From assembly GCF_051020985.1 (NCBI RefSeq), contig NC_135003.1, positions 11,401,501 to 11,465,500 on the forward strand: a DNA stretch of 64,000 nucleotides. Reading direction: 5' to 3'. This document shows, piece by piece, positions 1-12,800 of the stretch (the stretch's first letter is position 1; every line of letters starts with the position of its first letter). The stretch is from Nomia melanderi. Its lineage: Eukaryota > Arthropoda > Insecta > Hymenoptera > Halictidae. The position numbers were made by a program, and so were the translations under genes. The notes beneath the pieces are model-generated. The model saw only the letters and a program-made list of their open reading frames with translations. It ran no database searches and was not told the origin of the DNA.

Positions 1-148
1 AGAACTTAGATATCACATTGTTATGTAATATATTTTAAATAGATAATCAATTCGAGTGAAATTTAATATTCTTTTACACATTCTTTAAAGAAAGTGCCTT
101 CGTATGAAAACGAGGTGTCTCGTTGCCAGTATTTACGGAATGTATTAA
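1..148 (-). mobile_element. Family H TTAA miniature element, cut by the window edge
   Basis: This is a reverse-complement relative of the complete element at 63689-63938. The core at about 10-75, with the shared string AGATAATCAATTCGA, matches the other copy almost base for base. Similarity continues to a terminal TTAA at 145-148, preceded by GGAATGTA, which corresponds to CGCAATGTG in the other copy. The left terminus lies outside the window. It has no coding capacity, so it would depend on a transposase encoded elsewhere. The piggyBac-type assignment rests on TTAA ends and inverted termini across the set; no transposase was seen. Confidence 0.7.
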
Positions 149-646
149 AATCGTTCGAAAGATTCGTTCCCGTTCGCCGATCAGAAAACTTGCGCGGTAT
201 CGGGACTCCGGCGGCCGTTAGCGCCGCCTTTTCTATTTTGTCGTGTCTTTGAGGTTTCCGCGAGCTTTCGTTGGCCTCTGTAATTACTAATACCCTGGGA
301 TTGATAGTTTCTCCGTCGGCGGAGCGATTTAATTTGACGCGGCATGGTCGGAAAGGGACCGGCGATGCGGAAAAATCCCTTGAGGGCTGCGAAGAAGAAC
401 GAGTGGGTGACGAAGGACACCGGGAGAACCCGATAATTGGGGCTGAACTTTCGAAAAAGAGGTTCGACGAAGAAAATGCCCGGCCCGGGCTCGTGGTTAT
501 TGATTTTTCCACTTTGTCGCGATACTGGTCACTTCTGCGGCGATGCATCCCGGTAACACGTATTCCTGTTGTAGCAATCTGAACCTGGTCCACGTTCCTT
601 CTTCGATAATTCTAATGACAAAATCAATGCTGCAGTTCTATGAAGG
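149..646. other. Unique DNA, nothing assigned
   Basis: This stretch has moderate GC with overlapping open frames on both strands, one of 176 codons on the minus strand. The frames are arginine- and serine-rich, have no recognisable motif and no convincing splice context, and look like chance frames in CpG-rich DNA. Confidence 0.5.
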
Positions 647-882
647 TTAACCCTTTGCACTCGGAAGCTTTGCACTAGAAACACGTTGAATGTTTCTGAT
701 GAGACATAGACACTATTTGAAACGAATTAATGAGAAAACATATGTCAATTAAGAAACAAAGCTATTTTATATAAATAGCTCACATATCGATGCATTATAC
801 AAAACATATTATATATAACACTTTGTAATTTTATTATATCAAATCAAATGGTGAGAGTCATCTCTCGAGTGCAAAGGGTTAA
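647..882 (+). mobile_element. Family A TTAA miniature element (reference copy)
   Basis: The ends are TTAACCCTTTGCACTCG on the left and its perfect inverse on the right, giving 17-bp inverted termini including the TTAA. The 236-bp interior is AT-rich and has no coding frame. It aligns with the copies at 1916-2303, 27595-28046 and 58473-58697. It carries internal TTAA sites near 725 and 750; in other copies of the family these are where further elements have inserted. Confidence 0.85.
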
Positions 883-1915
883 TGACTTTACGTATATCTT
901 TAGCTAAAGAACTATATAAATGTATCGTCTTTGGCATGATACACACATAACATTTGTGTCTCATCTTACAGATTGGTACACAGATGATTTCGAACAAAAT
1001 AATTTAGTTCTTATCTTAGGAAAAACATTATTTGACTATCTAACAAATTTTTAACACAACCTACCGAACAGTTAAATTGAATTTTTGAAATTCCTCTATA
1101 GCAATATACATTGAAACTCTAATCGATTTATAATTCAGTTTACCTTTTGCTAAATCAATTTCTTTAACTATTCCATAATTGCAAAATGTGGAAATCAGGA
1201 ACGATTTCAATCATTTTGGTAGTTACAGTGTCGATGGCGCGGATAAAACGAAAACTCTGAATGCATACGGTTCGCTTATATTTTACCACTACGAGCAAGG
1301 CAGCGTTCACGATATTTATAATTAAAAGCGAACTAATTCTAAGGAAACCCGATAAAGATGTTCCGTCGTAGTTGAAGATATCGTCGGTTTCCTCCCCTTT
1401 GATCAAGGAATGGAAGGTTCAGCGGTGCGCTTCCGTATGCAGGTTGCAGCAAGTTTCCGTTGTAACGCGAGCAGCGTTTTCATACGTCCCTTGTATCCTG
1501 AAATTGTTCGCCGCTGCAGGGAACGTATTACGCTTGTTGGTGTTCGCGCAACACCGACTTAATCTTCTTCAGTATCGTAAACAGACGGTCTCGTGCGGCT
1601 ACATTGTCGACCCTGCTTCCGTCAAGGTTTTTCGACCCTCATCACCCCGTGAACTTTCGCCTCCACCATTCACCGGCTCTCTACCGGCAGCATTACAAGT
1701 CCTTTTCAGGTAGCAAGAAGTTCGATGAAATTGCAAACGAGAATACCTAACGCAATAATAGTGATTTATTACACCGGTTTTACTTAATACCCCGCGGCCC
1801 TGTCATACTCCCACGAGTTCTGCTTGTTTAATTATTTCGGCGAGTTCGCTGACATTTATGCGATTTCTATTCGATCGTACAGTGCACCGTGTTACGCGTT
1901 GTATCTTCGTTAACC
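883..1915. other. Unique AT-rich DNA between two family A elements
   Basis: Short open frames occur at 1164-1406 (minus) and 1372-1713 (plus) without recognisable domains or initiation context. I see no repeat or RNA gene. Confidence 0.5.
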
Positions 1916-2303
1916 TGATCCTTTGCACTCGAAAGTTTTCCACGACTTTTCCAGTCGTTCAGTATTTCCTGATATGATATAGGTGACATCCTCTGAAACT
2001 AATTGACAGTAATTGCCAGCGGTCAATATGACTTATTTATGATTTCTTTGACAATTATTGAAAAGGTACTACGAAAAATTATTAACGATACTAATTCAGT
2101 AATAGCAAAACTGAAATACAGTTTAATTGAAATCTTAATAAACGCTTATGGTTTTTATAGAGAACTTTGTAAAAGTCAATTTAAGCGATAGTTCTAGTGT
2201 TATGGAGGAAGCATAAATACATTAAGAAACAGAGCTATTTTATTTACTGAGCTGTATATCAAATTAACTGACTGACAGTGACCTCCAGAGTGCAAAGGGT
2301 TAA
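1916..2303 (+). mobile_element. Family A TTAA miniature element interrupted by a family B element
   Basis: The right end is a good family A terminus (GAGTGCAAAGGGTTAA). The left end reads TGATCCTTTGCACTCGAAAG, with the TTAA decayed to TGAT. Interior blocks match the reference copy: GAAACTAATT near 1995 against GAAACGAATT, and ATTAAGAAACAGAGC near 2220 against ATTAAGAAACAAAGC. Between these blocks lies about 200 bp absent from the reference copy, which is the family B element at 2003-2203. Confidence 0.8.
2003..2203 (+). mobile_element. Family B TTAA miniature element nested in family A
   Basis: The right end read inward is ATAACACTAGAACTATCG, like TTAACACTAGAACTACCG of the element at 41140-41334. 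The left end is TTGACAGTAATTGCCAGCGG followed by a GGTCAATATGAC motif, also shared with that copy in related form. It replaces one TTAA of the host family A element; both flanking tetranucleotides have decayed (TTGA, TTAT). The 62-codon frame inside is too short and unrecognised to be a transposase. Confidence 0.72.
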
Positions 2304-3159
2304 TCTGTTATACGCTTGTAATCGAAAACTCTTATTTCTTCGTCGGCAATGTTCAATATTCAGACGAGTTGTGGATTTAGATTATAATTGAACGCTCTTC
2401 TGTTCCAATCGAAGAACTCTCAATATTTCTTCAATTCCAATGATATTATCGTGTAAAATAGGATCAGACATTAATCCAACATTCCTGATGTTAAATCTCC
2501 CAAAAAAATCTCAACAAAATTCTCCAAGTTCCTTACTAACTCGACAGACACAGTGCATGTTTGGTAAACACTGTTTCCTTGAGCGTGGCCAACTGTTCCG
2601 AAACTTCCTATTTGCCGTGTCGCCGGTGAACGACGATTGTCAAGTCCCTTTGAGCGAACTATTTACCATCAGGTAGTTGGTAGTCGCTCGGATGTCGGGA
2701 AACGCCGCACGCAAACTTCCTTGTTGAATTTCTTCGCGTTTGAATCCCGCATCTTTCCTGCCCTTCGCGTAAGTAGCATCAGATCGGGGTTGGTCAGACG
2801 TGGGCGAGCATTATAACGAAGTTATCGGAAATGTTTGCATTAGAAGGAGAATACGTAAGCAGCGAATGCATTTCGGGTATGTCTCGAAGAAAGCGTGGTG
2901 CACGGGAAAAGCTTCTTAGCGAGGGAAACGCTTGCGGTTGTACAAACCTCAGCATTACAATATTCTCGCATCAGTTTTACATTTGCAAAATTTCAATTTT
3001 AGAATTTCGTGAAATTTTCACGAGAGCGTAACAAATTGCGCGGAGGAAAGTATAAGAATATGTACTTACCTAGGTACTCATTTCCGTAATCTTGGTTACT
3101 GAACCTCACGGACCGCAAAGTTCATTCAAACGTCGAAATTTCGGGGATCTGTCCGTTGG
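2304..3159. other. Unique DNA, nothing assigned
   Basis: Only short frames of 66-78 codons without recognisable features. No repeat noted. Confidence 0.5.
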
Positions 3160-3406
3160 TTAACACGTCGAATGCCGCACGATTTCGTGGTGCAAAATAC
3201 TTGAAATGGAAAAAGTATGATATTAAATCATTCGATTGAATTGCATTGTTATTATTGCAGGTTCATCTAGCTGAATGTCACCGCATTAGTCAGCGTTATT
3301 TATAATATAGAAATGTTTTCAAATAATCATGGTTTAGCTGAGCGAACTATAGTAATTCGATTTGGTTGGGGGTCACCGGCGACCCCCATGGCGTTCAACG
3401 TGTTAA
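3160..3406 (+). mobile_element. Family C TTAA miniature element with subterminal palindrome
   Basis: The left end TTAACACGTCGAATGCC and the inverse of the right end, TTAACACGTTGAACGCC, give 17-bp inverted termini with two mismatches. A near-perfect 20-bp palindrome (GGGGGTCACCGG then CGACCCCC) lies at 3368-3387, just inside the right terminus. The whole element is highly similar to the reverse complement of 16605-16834. The 170-codon frame at 3313-3825 starts inside this element and is probably not a gene. Confidence 0.85.
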
Positions 3407-4031
3407 GCTGCGTTCCCGAATCGTCTGTCACGAGACCACGCGACGCACTGGCAATAAACTACACGTTGTTCGCATATACGAGAGTTTACGGTTGTTCACA
3501 TTGTAACAAGCAGCTAATTTTCACGAAATCCCAGCTGAATTACACCGGCCACTGTCTGCGATCGTTCACGCGTGCTCCCGCGAACGCGTTACCTCTGACG
3601 TTCACGGCTCGCCTGTTTTCTGTAAACAGCAGGTATTTTGATCAGCGATCTTACGCGCGTGTAATTAAATCGGTCGCGTGGATGGAACACCTTACTCTTC
3701 TGTTTAGTCCGACACTGTATTTAGGATCTGGTGGCTTGCTATTAGTCGTCCTCATTGTGAACACGAGGGGAGAATACCGAGAGGGATTTAATGGTAATCA
3801 GTTTACTTTTTGGAACAGGTTGTAGGCACGTGTTATTTTAGACGAAGAAAACTCATTAAATTCTCCCTGTTTCTTATTTTCCCTTCATAGCCTTCATAGA
3901 AAAATTGACTAATACGAATTCTACTAATTTGCGTACTTGATTATAATCAACAATAATTAATGTTGACAATTGGATAAAAACAATTCTAATTTAAGTTATG
4001 TTTAAAATCGAAGGCTTGATTGAATATCACT

Positions 4032-4194
4032 TTAACACTAGATTTATTTCATGTCGAATTTTTCAAACGTTATTTATACGCATCGCGACACTCTGGTTTC
4101 GAAGCTACAATTTTCGACGATTTCTATAGAACGCGTAGTTTTCTAGGAACAGTAGAGTAGACTGTAGAATGAACGTCCGTAAATCTAGCGTTAA
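4032..4194 (+). mobile_element. Family E TTAA miniature element
   Basis: The left end TTAACACTAGATTTA and the inverse of the right end, TTAACGCTAGATTTACGGACG, form inverted termini. The 163-bp interior matches the reverse complement of the element at 43799-43982, with CCTAGAAAAC and AAATTGTAGCT blocks in the same order. There is no coding capacity. Confidence 0.75.
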
Positions 4195-6650
4195 GGACAA
4201 TTTAATTGCTCTAAATCTGATTATCATCTATTTGCGCGAAAGGGATTAATTCTTCCGAATAGATTTCCAATGGAACGAGAACAATCGACGGTACGTTACA
4301 ACGCGATCGATGCGAGCTGCACGTACGCGACAGAATATTCTTCGAGTCGACGCGTGATCCACTAATTGAAATTTCACGTGGAACGCTATAGGCGACCGTG
4401 ACGCACCGCCGACAGCGGTGCCAGGCGACAACGCAAATTGGTTTCTCGAATTAATTTCTGAGAAGTGAGTAACTCGGTTACGATTACGGCGTCTTGCGGC
4501 GAGCTCGATATTGAAAATTAGGGAACTGCATTTGCCCCGACAATTCGGAAACCTCGGTTGCATCGATCCCGCCCGATGATAACCACCTATTTCGATTCTA
4601 CTGTTAACACGCCCGGAATCAATATTAATAATTCAACAGTTAACAATTCACGTTCGGCACAATGCGACCGGACTCCATGATATTTCGCTCCCCGAGTTCT
4701 TATTTAACAAACAGCACGTTCGAAGTCGATCGATTGAAATTCGATCGGCCGAAATTATCGAATTAAAGTCCAACGGCAATGAATTAATAGGCCGGATCCC
4801 GGTCTTGTAATTACGCAACTGATTATACCGAATGCAGACTGAAATAGTCCGTACAGCAATTACGCGTTACAAGCTGATTAAATTATACCGCTTGCCCTGG
4901 CTATGGTTTATCCATCGACAGCGGGAGGATGCGACTCTAGCGCGATGATGACCGCCGCACATGTCGGGATCGAAGCTTGCACGTTATTGTTCATACATTG
5001 ATTGCACGGAAAATTGAAATCAGCGCGGACAAGTTCTACGGATTCTGCTGGACGATCGTGTGCTAATTACATTCTCTCCCGAAAGAGTAGCAATTCTCGA
5101 GCAATATCACGTTTCGAAGACCAATCGCAGACATGAACGTCGATGAAGACTGCTATACGTTCTATAGTTAAAAATAGAAAACAGTTTATACTAAAAGAGA
5201 TCCGTAAACGTTTAACTTAGTAATAACGGAATAAAACTATACAGCAAACTTCTATCGTATTGCAACATAAAATTTGTCTCATTCGTAGATGTAGAATACA
5301 TTCGACGAAGCTCGAAGAAAATCCCGTAGCCCACTTTATATCCGCATCAAGAAAGCAAATAAATTAATTCAAAATCGACGCGAGCGGTGCCAGCGCACAA
5401 GAAAATATTCGAAGGAATCACGCTCGGATATTCTCGCAGGATACGAAATCGGCGATACGTTACGCGAAGGGTGAAAGAAACGTCTCGTTTCCCAGCGAAT
5501 CCGAACTCCGATTGGCATTGTCCGCGAGCAGCGGTCGGGCTGTCGAGAGATTCGCGTTATAGTGTTGTTTCCGGGTCTGGGATGGAAAGAGCCCGCGATC
5601 AATTCGAGTTTCTCGGTGACAGCGTGAACCGGCTCCGCTGCAGAAGTAGCTCGAGGAGTTTCGATTATGGACGATGCACGCGGCCGACGCGCGAAGAATG
5701 GGAACGACTTATTGTTGCAACGGGTACACACACGCGTATCGATGATATACGATTTTCTGTCGAGGGGACAGCGGGATATAGTCGGTCGCGCGAGCGCGAC
5801 AGCATTTGCATGGCAGCGCGACACTGTATACACGCGGACGGGAATCGAACGCGAACTATTGTCGCCGAAAAATGATGCTACCGGAGATTCGGCGAGACAT
5901 ATGTAGGGCAAACACTGTAACGCGTATTTGATAGCGTGATTGGATGGCGCGAGGCAAAGAGGAAAATCGGCTCGGCTGATTGGATATTGTTGAACGGGAC
6001 TGCTCGCTGTTTAACTGTTTGTCCTCGCGTATCGAAGCTCGGACACTCCTTTCGTGGAATTCCATTCCATATTTCGTAACAATTTTCAGCTTCGACGTTG
6101 ATAGTCGGTATCGGCAACTTGCGAATGATCGTTGCTAACGATCGTACTAGACGATTTGCGCAATGTGCGCGTGGGCTGTGCGATTTGAGGTATGGGATAT
6201 TCGTTAGATGAGAATCAAGCGGTTTTTGATATATTTTCAATGTTCATCAAAATGTTTCATATCTTTTGAAATTGAAATATTTGTCTGAACTGTAGGTCTA
6301 TTGATTGTTAATTTGAACAGAATCTTATTCTCCCAAAATTCCGAATATTCTGCTAAGAAGTCAAACTTCCAACGTTCACCGTCTCGGTGTCTCTTCCTAA
6401 ATTTCCAGGAGATTATTTTGCATAGCAAAGCCGTCTGTTGTATTCGAAAAAAGCTCTTCCGCTCTCCCTCTTTTCACGTCGTCTCCAGAGTAGACGACTC
6501 GTCTCGCGGAACAGACTATCGTCAAATAGTGCTGACACAAGTGTCTCCTAACCAGCCTCCCACTGTTCCTGCGTACTCTCTCCGCGTGTCGGCCCCTTGA
6601 CCCACCGTGAACTCGAGGGATGACGCGGGCATAAGTTAAGGTCCCTCTAC
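4195..6650. other. CpG-rich unique DNA, no supported gene
   Basis: Overlapping frames of 160-180 codons occur on both strands at 5369-5911. They are arginine-rich low-information translations without domains or splice boundaries and are best explained by CpG-rich composition. No repeat or RNA gene was recognised. Confidence 0.5.
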
Positions 6651-6879
6651 TCCACGCGTTGAAACACGCGGCGCTACAAACGATGGGGTTCGAGTCTCCT
6701 GAAGTTCCATTGTACACGTTGTACTTGATCAAACGCTGAGAAAAACCTCGAATCCATCGCTTCAGTGAGACACGTGGCGTCGCAAGCGACGGATTTGAGT
6801 TTTCTAAGGTTTCATCGCGCACGTTGCACTCGATGGAAAAGTGAGAAAGACTCGAGCCCATTGCTCGTGGCGATGCAAC
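6651..6879. repeat. Diverged tandem duplication, about 106-bp period
   Basis: Unit 1 (6681-6786) begins CGATGGGGTTCGAGTCTCCT and unit 2 (6787-6879) begins CGACGGATTTGAGTTTTCT. The two stay alignable through ACACGTTGTACTTGATC / GCACGTTGCACTCGATG and the ACACGTGGCGTCGCAAG / CTCGTGGCGATGCAAC blocks. A third partial unit precedes at 6651-6680. The copies are visibly diverged, so the duplication is old. Confidence 0.65.
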
Positions 6880-9800
6880 CATCGTAGCACGTTTCGACGT
6901 GCGAAAGGTTGTTTCAGAAGCTCGCGGAACTTCGTCGACTGGTCGCAACGAATTTTAAGGGCGCCCGTGTCGGAGCACGGCGGACCCTTTGGAAACCCTG
7001 TCCTCGATTACACGCTCGACGATAGACCGTAGGGCTCGAGAATATACGAACCGTGAAGGAAAAACAAGAGGAAAATTGGGGGAACAGTGGGAAAAAGAAG
7101 AATGGAAAGTGTCCGTCCATTCAGCGAACGATGACAAAATTGCTCGGGGTCGTTTCTCAAAGTGTTCAAACACGGCCGGATAAAAAACGGGCCACCGGAA
7201 CGATAAAATTCCGGCTAATGCGCTCGGGTCTAGTTTGTCGAGCTTTCCATAGCGCGGACTTACGCCCAAGTGTGTACCCTCTCTTTTTCTGTTTCTCCTA
7301 TTCCCGGACCCATCCCCGTTCCCCGCGTTCCCATAAATTCCGGGTCTCGTAAAGCTGACTAAAGCTATGAACGCTTAGGCCAAGGAGACATCTAAACTTA
7401 TTTGTACGAGGAAAGGAATCCGCGCGTTTGCCCCCTGGCTACAGATGAGTTCGAGAATGAATTTTAGTAGCCCTGAAATCGTCCTCGTAAGAAGGAAGAA
7501 TCGATCGAGTTCCTCCTCTCGGTGTCTTGTGTTCTATGTTCTCTAGAATATATCTCTCCTCGGATGAATGTCTCTGATATTTTACATTTGCAACACCGTT
7601 TTCGTTCTACAATAAATTAATTTAACGCGAATCAAGATAAAATAGAAACGCAGATAAATCGGACTGCGGCGGGCATTTGATTTACGATGTAACCCAGCCT
7701 TTTCGGAAATTAACACTGCGATTGGGCGGGCATCGGTTTTGACGTTTTTTTTGCCGAGAAAATCGTGTATCGTTTATTCCGTTTGAAAAATAACATTGGT
7801 GTTCTACCAATTTTATGATGGAACAATCTAGGGGAAACATGTACCGTCACGGTTTCGACGAGTATTTCTGTGAAACTGGATATTTGTTAACATGCGCTGT
7901 TACCGTTGGAAATAATACAAAACGAACGAGAGAACGGCGTAGAGAAACTCGAAAAATTGATCGGGTTCGCTGTAAGACAGAAGTTCCCATTAAACTTCGA
8001 ACCGTTTGTACGGTTGCCTCGATGCTAGATTGACCCCGACAGTGCGATGCGTTGTCACGACGCTCGGCGGTCCGATAACGTCGGTGCTGGTAATGTATCG
8101 AGCGAATATCAGTGGGGCGCACTGATAGAGTCGCAATGACGGATATTGCCAAATTCATACACCATGAATATTCCATTTCCGTAAATCAAACAAAAATCTA
8201 CCAGGCGTTCGCGATGTTTTACCTAAGAGCTGCCTTGATTTCTTGCGCTGTCGCGAACCGTTGCTGCGTTATATTTCACCGTTTCGGAATTTAATTGAGC
8301 CAGTGTCGATGTGTCTTGGGTCTTGAATTTATGATTTACTACTTGGAATCTCTGTAGCCCTTCGATCTCTCTGTTCGCAGTGTAGCTCGGTTGCTCTTCA
8401 TTCGAGATCCTCTAACGTTGCTATAACTTTCAAGCTTTTCCATTTACTGTCTACCCCCGACATTTTGCTACTTACTTTATATCTCGCAGCTTCTGTCCAC
8501 TGAACTCTTAACTTTGACAGATCGTGTACTTGCGAACTATTGCGCGATCGACCGCTCGGTCTCATTCCAAGAATCCCTGCTTCGTATCGAAGAATTATGA
8601 AGATGCTCGCTTGAAATTGGGGACCTCGAGGAAATGAAACCACGTTAAATTACATACACGAAGATAATATACTGTGCGCAAGGGCTCAACTGTCGTAGCA
8701 CTAGAATTGAGAATAAATTAACCTCTTCTATGAATCACATTTCTGAACTTCTACATTTCCAACAGTGGTAAAAACAAACAACCTCCTTCGCTTCGTTTCA
8801 AATGAACAGAGTACCGCCGACTCCTCCAAACAATTGCGGAAAATAATTGCAAACTGCAAGAATGAAAAACCACGGGTGATGCAGCCAAACATAAACCGCA
8901 TCGCGCGTTTATACGTCCCATGGCGATTCCGGCGAAGCAGCGTTACTTACGGAACCCGGTACGCTTCGCCATCGTAACGCGATTCATTTCATAGCAATTT
9001 ACCGGCGCTTGTTAACACAAAAACTCCGGGTTTAATCTATCCCCCATAAATATGTATTCACCGGGACTCGCTGTTCTGCAAACCAAACAGGTCGTCCCTT
9101 AACACCTTACCCGGTGCCCCGAAACAAAGTGAGCCGCCGCTGGGCTAGCGAACGAATGTGCCCCGCTTAGCATTTCAAATTGGCCCCCAGGGCCGAGACG
9201 CGAGGAAAACATCAAGCTCGGAGGTCGCCGGTCGTATTACTGGGATCGATCCTCACGGGCCAGCGGAAACGCTGATACACAGCAGGAAACCGGATAAGCG
9301 GGTTTCGATGAGCGGCCGGAGCCCTCCTTCCGTGGAACTTCCGTTTTTCGCCGGCCGGGGTCCGACGCACAAACTTGTCCGATATTAATAAAGTTCCGGG
9401 GTTCCGCGGGAGCCCGACTTCATCCCCTTCTTTCTCTTCCTCCGTTTCTCAGTCATCTTGCCTCTGCGTTCTTCTTTTTTCGGTCACTAAGCGAAGGACT
9501 CTTAAAAGTTGCGCGCGGGACCGGGAAATGAAATTCCCACGGATTCACGGAAGCTAAGAGGGGCTAAGCATCGGTAGCTAAGGGAACTCGTTAATGGCGT
9601 ATCTAGAAAAGTTTCGGCCGGAAGGAAAGGCTAACGGAAAGGAAAGGAGAAGAAAGGAAGGGAAAGGAAGTCGGTAATGAGCTAATCAAGTCTAAGGCGA
9701 TGCGTCGAAGCCGACGCGTTACGTATGCCGCGCGCGCTGTCCCTGGGAGGCGCTTCGCGGAAGGCTCTCGGAAAATGCTCGCTTCATTGTCATTTCTTTC

Positions 9801-12800
9801 TAGTCCCTTTTATTTTTGTATTTTATGAACGAAGCCCTCCGGTCTTAGCTTTAACCGCGCCGGAGTTTCGCGAACTTTATTCCCGCGGACGCTCTTTGGA
9901 ACGGCTCCGGTGAGCTGAAACTGCTGGGCATTTCGTATGAACATTTAAATAATACGATAATCCACTTAGTAGCAAGTTACCGAAATATATTCTTCCCTGG
10001 CCCGCTCTGGATCTGCCGCTGATGGTGACGGTCTACGGAGTTACTGGATGTAGCCGGGTTATAAGGCGGAAGCTTTCTTATGCAGCAGCGGCGGCCTCGT
10101 TCTTGCCTTTTCCCGCAATTTTTTATTTCGCCCTTTTCGTACCGCTTTTTCGCGATCTCGCGCGAACTTTATTAACTTTCGGGCACATTCGGCGACTTGG
10201 GTCGCGGAAGTTTCAAACTATTATTTAATCGTGTAAGAAATAAAATATTTTGTTTGCTGATCCTTGGTAATACCTGCATCTTCTCCCGTTTTGCCCTACA
10301 CCGTTTGTGTTCTTTTCTCCTCCGGGGATTAGCGTTTTTATGCGGCACTGTTCCTAATCCAAATTCACGCCTGTAGATTACTATTTTCTCTGTACAAGAG
10401 TGAGAATTGTAGATAATTATTAGAAAACTGTCGAACCTAAGCTAGGTTTCATCCGAACCTTCCCGAACCACCGAAAGAATATTTCTAAGAAAAATAGAAT
10501 AGAATTCAATTCTCGGCCATTGCGTTAACTATAATAATATTAACTACCGAATCTAATTCCTGCTCGAAATTGTATTTGCAGTTCAACCGTGCGCATCGCT
10601 TCGCTACGCCATTATCGTTGGCCGTTGATACTCGAATTGATTACCCTGTGTCGAAAGCAAACGTTGACGTAGACGCGTCGTCGTTTATTCACGAGTGACA
10701 CCGTACAAAATGGCGGCCGCGAGCAGGCGATGCGATAGGAATTTTTCGGAATTAAATCGGTACCCTCCCCGACTGCGAAGTTAACAGAGGCCAACTGACC
10801 GGCGAGCGACTGCACGCAACGCGGCCGGCCGACAGCGGTTTCGTACATCACAGAGAGTCAGCATAAAGGATGTTTGCGGCCAATAGTTTGCGGGAATCGT
10901 GGCAATTACTGATTATACGGCAAATCGGCAGTAGACAGGCTGAATACCGACTAGCAGCGTTTGCGGCTCTGCAGCTTGAGACGGGAGAATGATCGAGCGT
11001 GGCTGCAGTTGCGCCCCTGCAACCGACACGGCGTTGCACCTGCCAATCGTTGCATCTATTGTTGTGTCCACCGTGCTCGGACCCGGTGTCGGCGCATACT
11101 AATACCGGCTATTCGCGAAAATTACCAGCGCGATGCGATTTTGATGGAGATCGATGACCGGGCATCGCCCGTGACCCGAACGGAGCAGGTGAATCGAATG
11201 GAAAAATTGTTGGATCGATTGCTGGCCGATCCCCTATCTCTGTAACATTTGTCATTTTTATTTCGAGACCCTTCCGACCCTATAATACGCACGGAAAAGC
11301 TTCGACATGGGTGGTGCCATTTTTATATGAGACCCCTCGCTGTTAAACGAGATTTATCCCTCCATTTCGTATTCTATTATACATTAAGAAAAAGGAGAAT
11401 AATCCTGATAAATCGGTGTAACAACAAACGACGCAAAGTATATAAAATATTACAGTAATATGTAAGTCATCGTATCAAAAATAATCCCGTACCATTGTAA
11501 TACTCTTATTATGTCACCACACTTCGAATAAACTTAACAACTTTAACTAACCCAAGGCAACACACAACTTCAGTTATAAAAGCACTCTTATCAAAAATTC
11601 GGTTTAGGTCGGATACAGACGTAGTTCCCTCCGTCCCCAATGGACGATCGATATTCGGGGAGCCCGATTCGAAGGATGGGGGTACGGTAGAGTAGCCGTC
11701 GTCTCAGCGTAATGGTCAAAATTTGCAATAGTTCCGGGTGAACGTCTTGATCCGAGACGATCGGCCAATAAAATTTCATTCCCGGTCGGTTGGAGCGGTT
11801 ATTAATATTTCAAAAGCACGACGAGCCAGGAGAGCCGGAGGTAAATTCCGGGCGGTTGACCGCGGCTTGCAAGCGTCCCCCCTTTCGTAATGACTTTTCT
11901 GGGCGACCGATTACGTTGTGGCGTCGAGAGGACGGAAGAAGAACTAGAGGGAAGAGTCCACCACGGTGACTAAAAGAGGCCACTGGAATGGGCTGCCGAG
12001 GGGGGGCGGGAAGGCCGGCGAACGGGGGGAATGGGGTTGAGGAGCTAATTGAAAGTCCTACCGGGACGGGTGGGGAAAGACCCGCGGCAAAGAGGCGTCC
12101 CGATGCCGCCGCTGTAATTGGCCCGGCTATTATTAACGTCGCAGTGTGCCACTTATTTTAATGGACTCTGGCGCTGGTGAGCGCGAGGCCCGCAAATCTG
12201 AGCCTTCGTTCCCCTTTCGATCACCAATCTTCCCTGCCGTCGAACAGATCCCCTCTGACAATTGTCACCTCGATACATTCATTTGCCTAAGTGCCTAACA
12301 ATGTCACGCAAGGCTCTGCTCGCGTGCACCGTGGCAACTTGTGCGGTAGCTAACCTCGTCTCGTCTTTGATACGATTGCCAGTTCTGTGTCGGGGATCTT
12401 TCCATTAAACGGGAAAGGAAACCTTTTTTGCTCGTAAAGCGGCATTGATATCATCTGACTATTTTTGGCCGCGGTATTATACTTTTGTTTCGAATTTGCG
12501 AAAGAGGGTACCATTGTGAGGGAGTGATCCCGTTTATCACGTTCTTGTATTTAGTAGATTATTGAAAGGTTCTGTTGTAATACGCAGCTTTGCGTAGCGT
12601 ATTCGGTAAGAGTTTCTAAACAACCTTTGGATTATAATTATTCGCTCTACAAACCGTGAATCTTCGCTTCATATTTCCCGGATTCGATCAATCCAACTTC
12701 ACGGAGGATCGTGCGCATCTCCGTACTTCTGGACTTCATCCATTTAATCACTCACCGTACGTATTCGCACGCACACGGGAATTTAATCGAGCAAGTTCCA

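Noticed and set aside
3313..3825. 170-codon plus-strand frame
   Set aside because: It begins inside the family C element and runs through its palindrome into unique DNA; no recognised protein.
4600..4650. TTAACACGCCCGG and CAGTTAAC, possible TTAA element
   Set aside because: The two ends do not match each other and the distance is too short for any family seen here.
5369..5911. Overlapping 162-180 codon frames on both strands
   Set aside because: Arginine-rich translations expected from CpG-rich sequence; neither strand shows coding character.
6680..6710. B-box-like GGGGTTCGAGTCTCC, possible tRNA
   Set aside because: No A box upstream, the T-stem does not pair and no acceptor stem can be formed. 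It belongs to the 106-bp tandem repeat.
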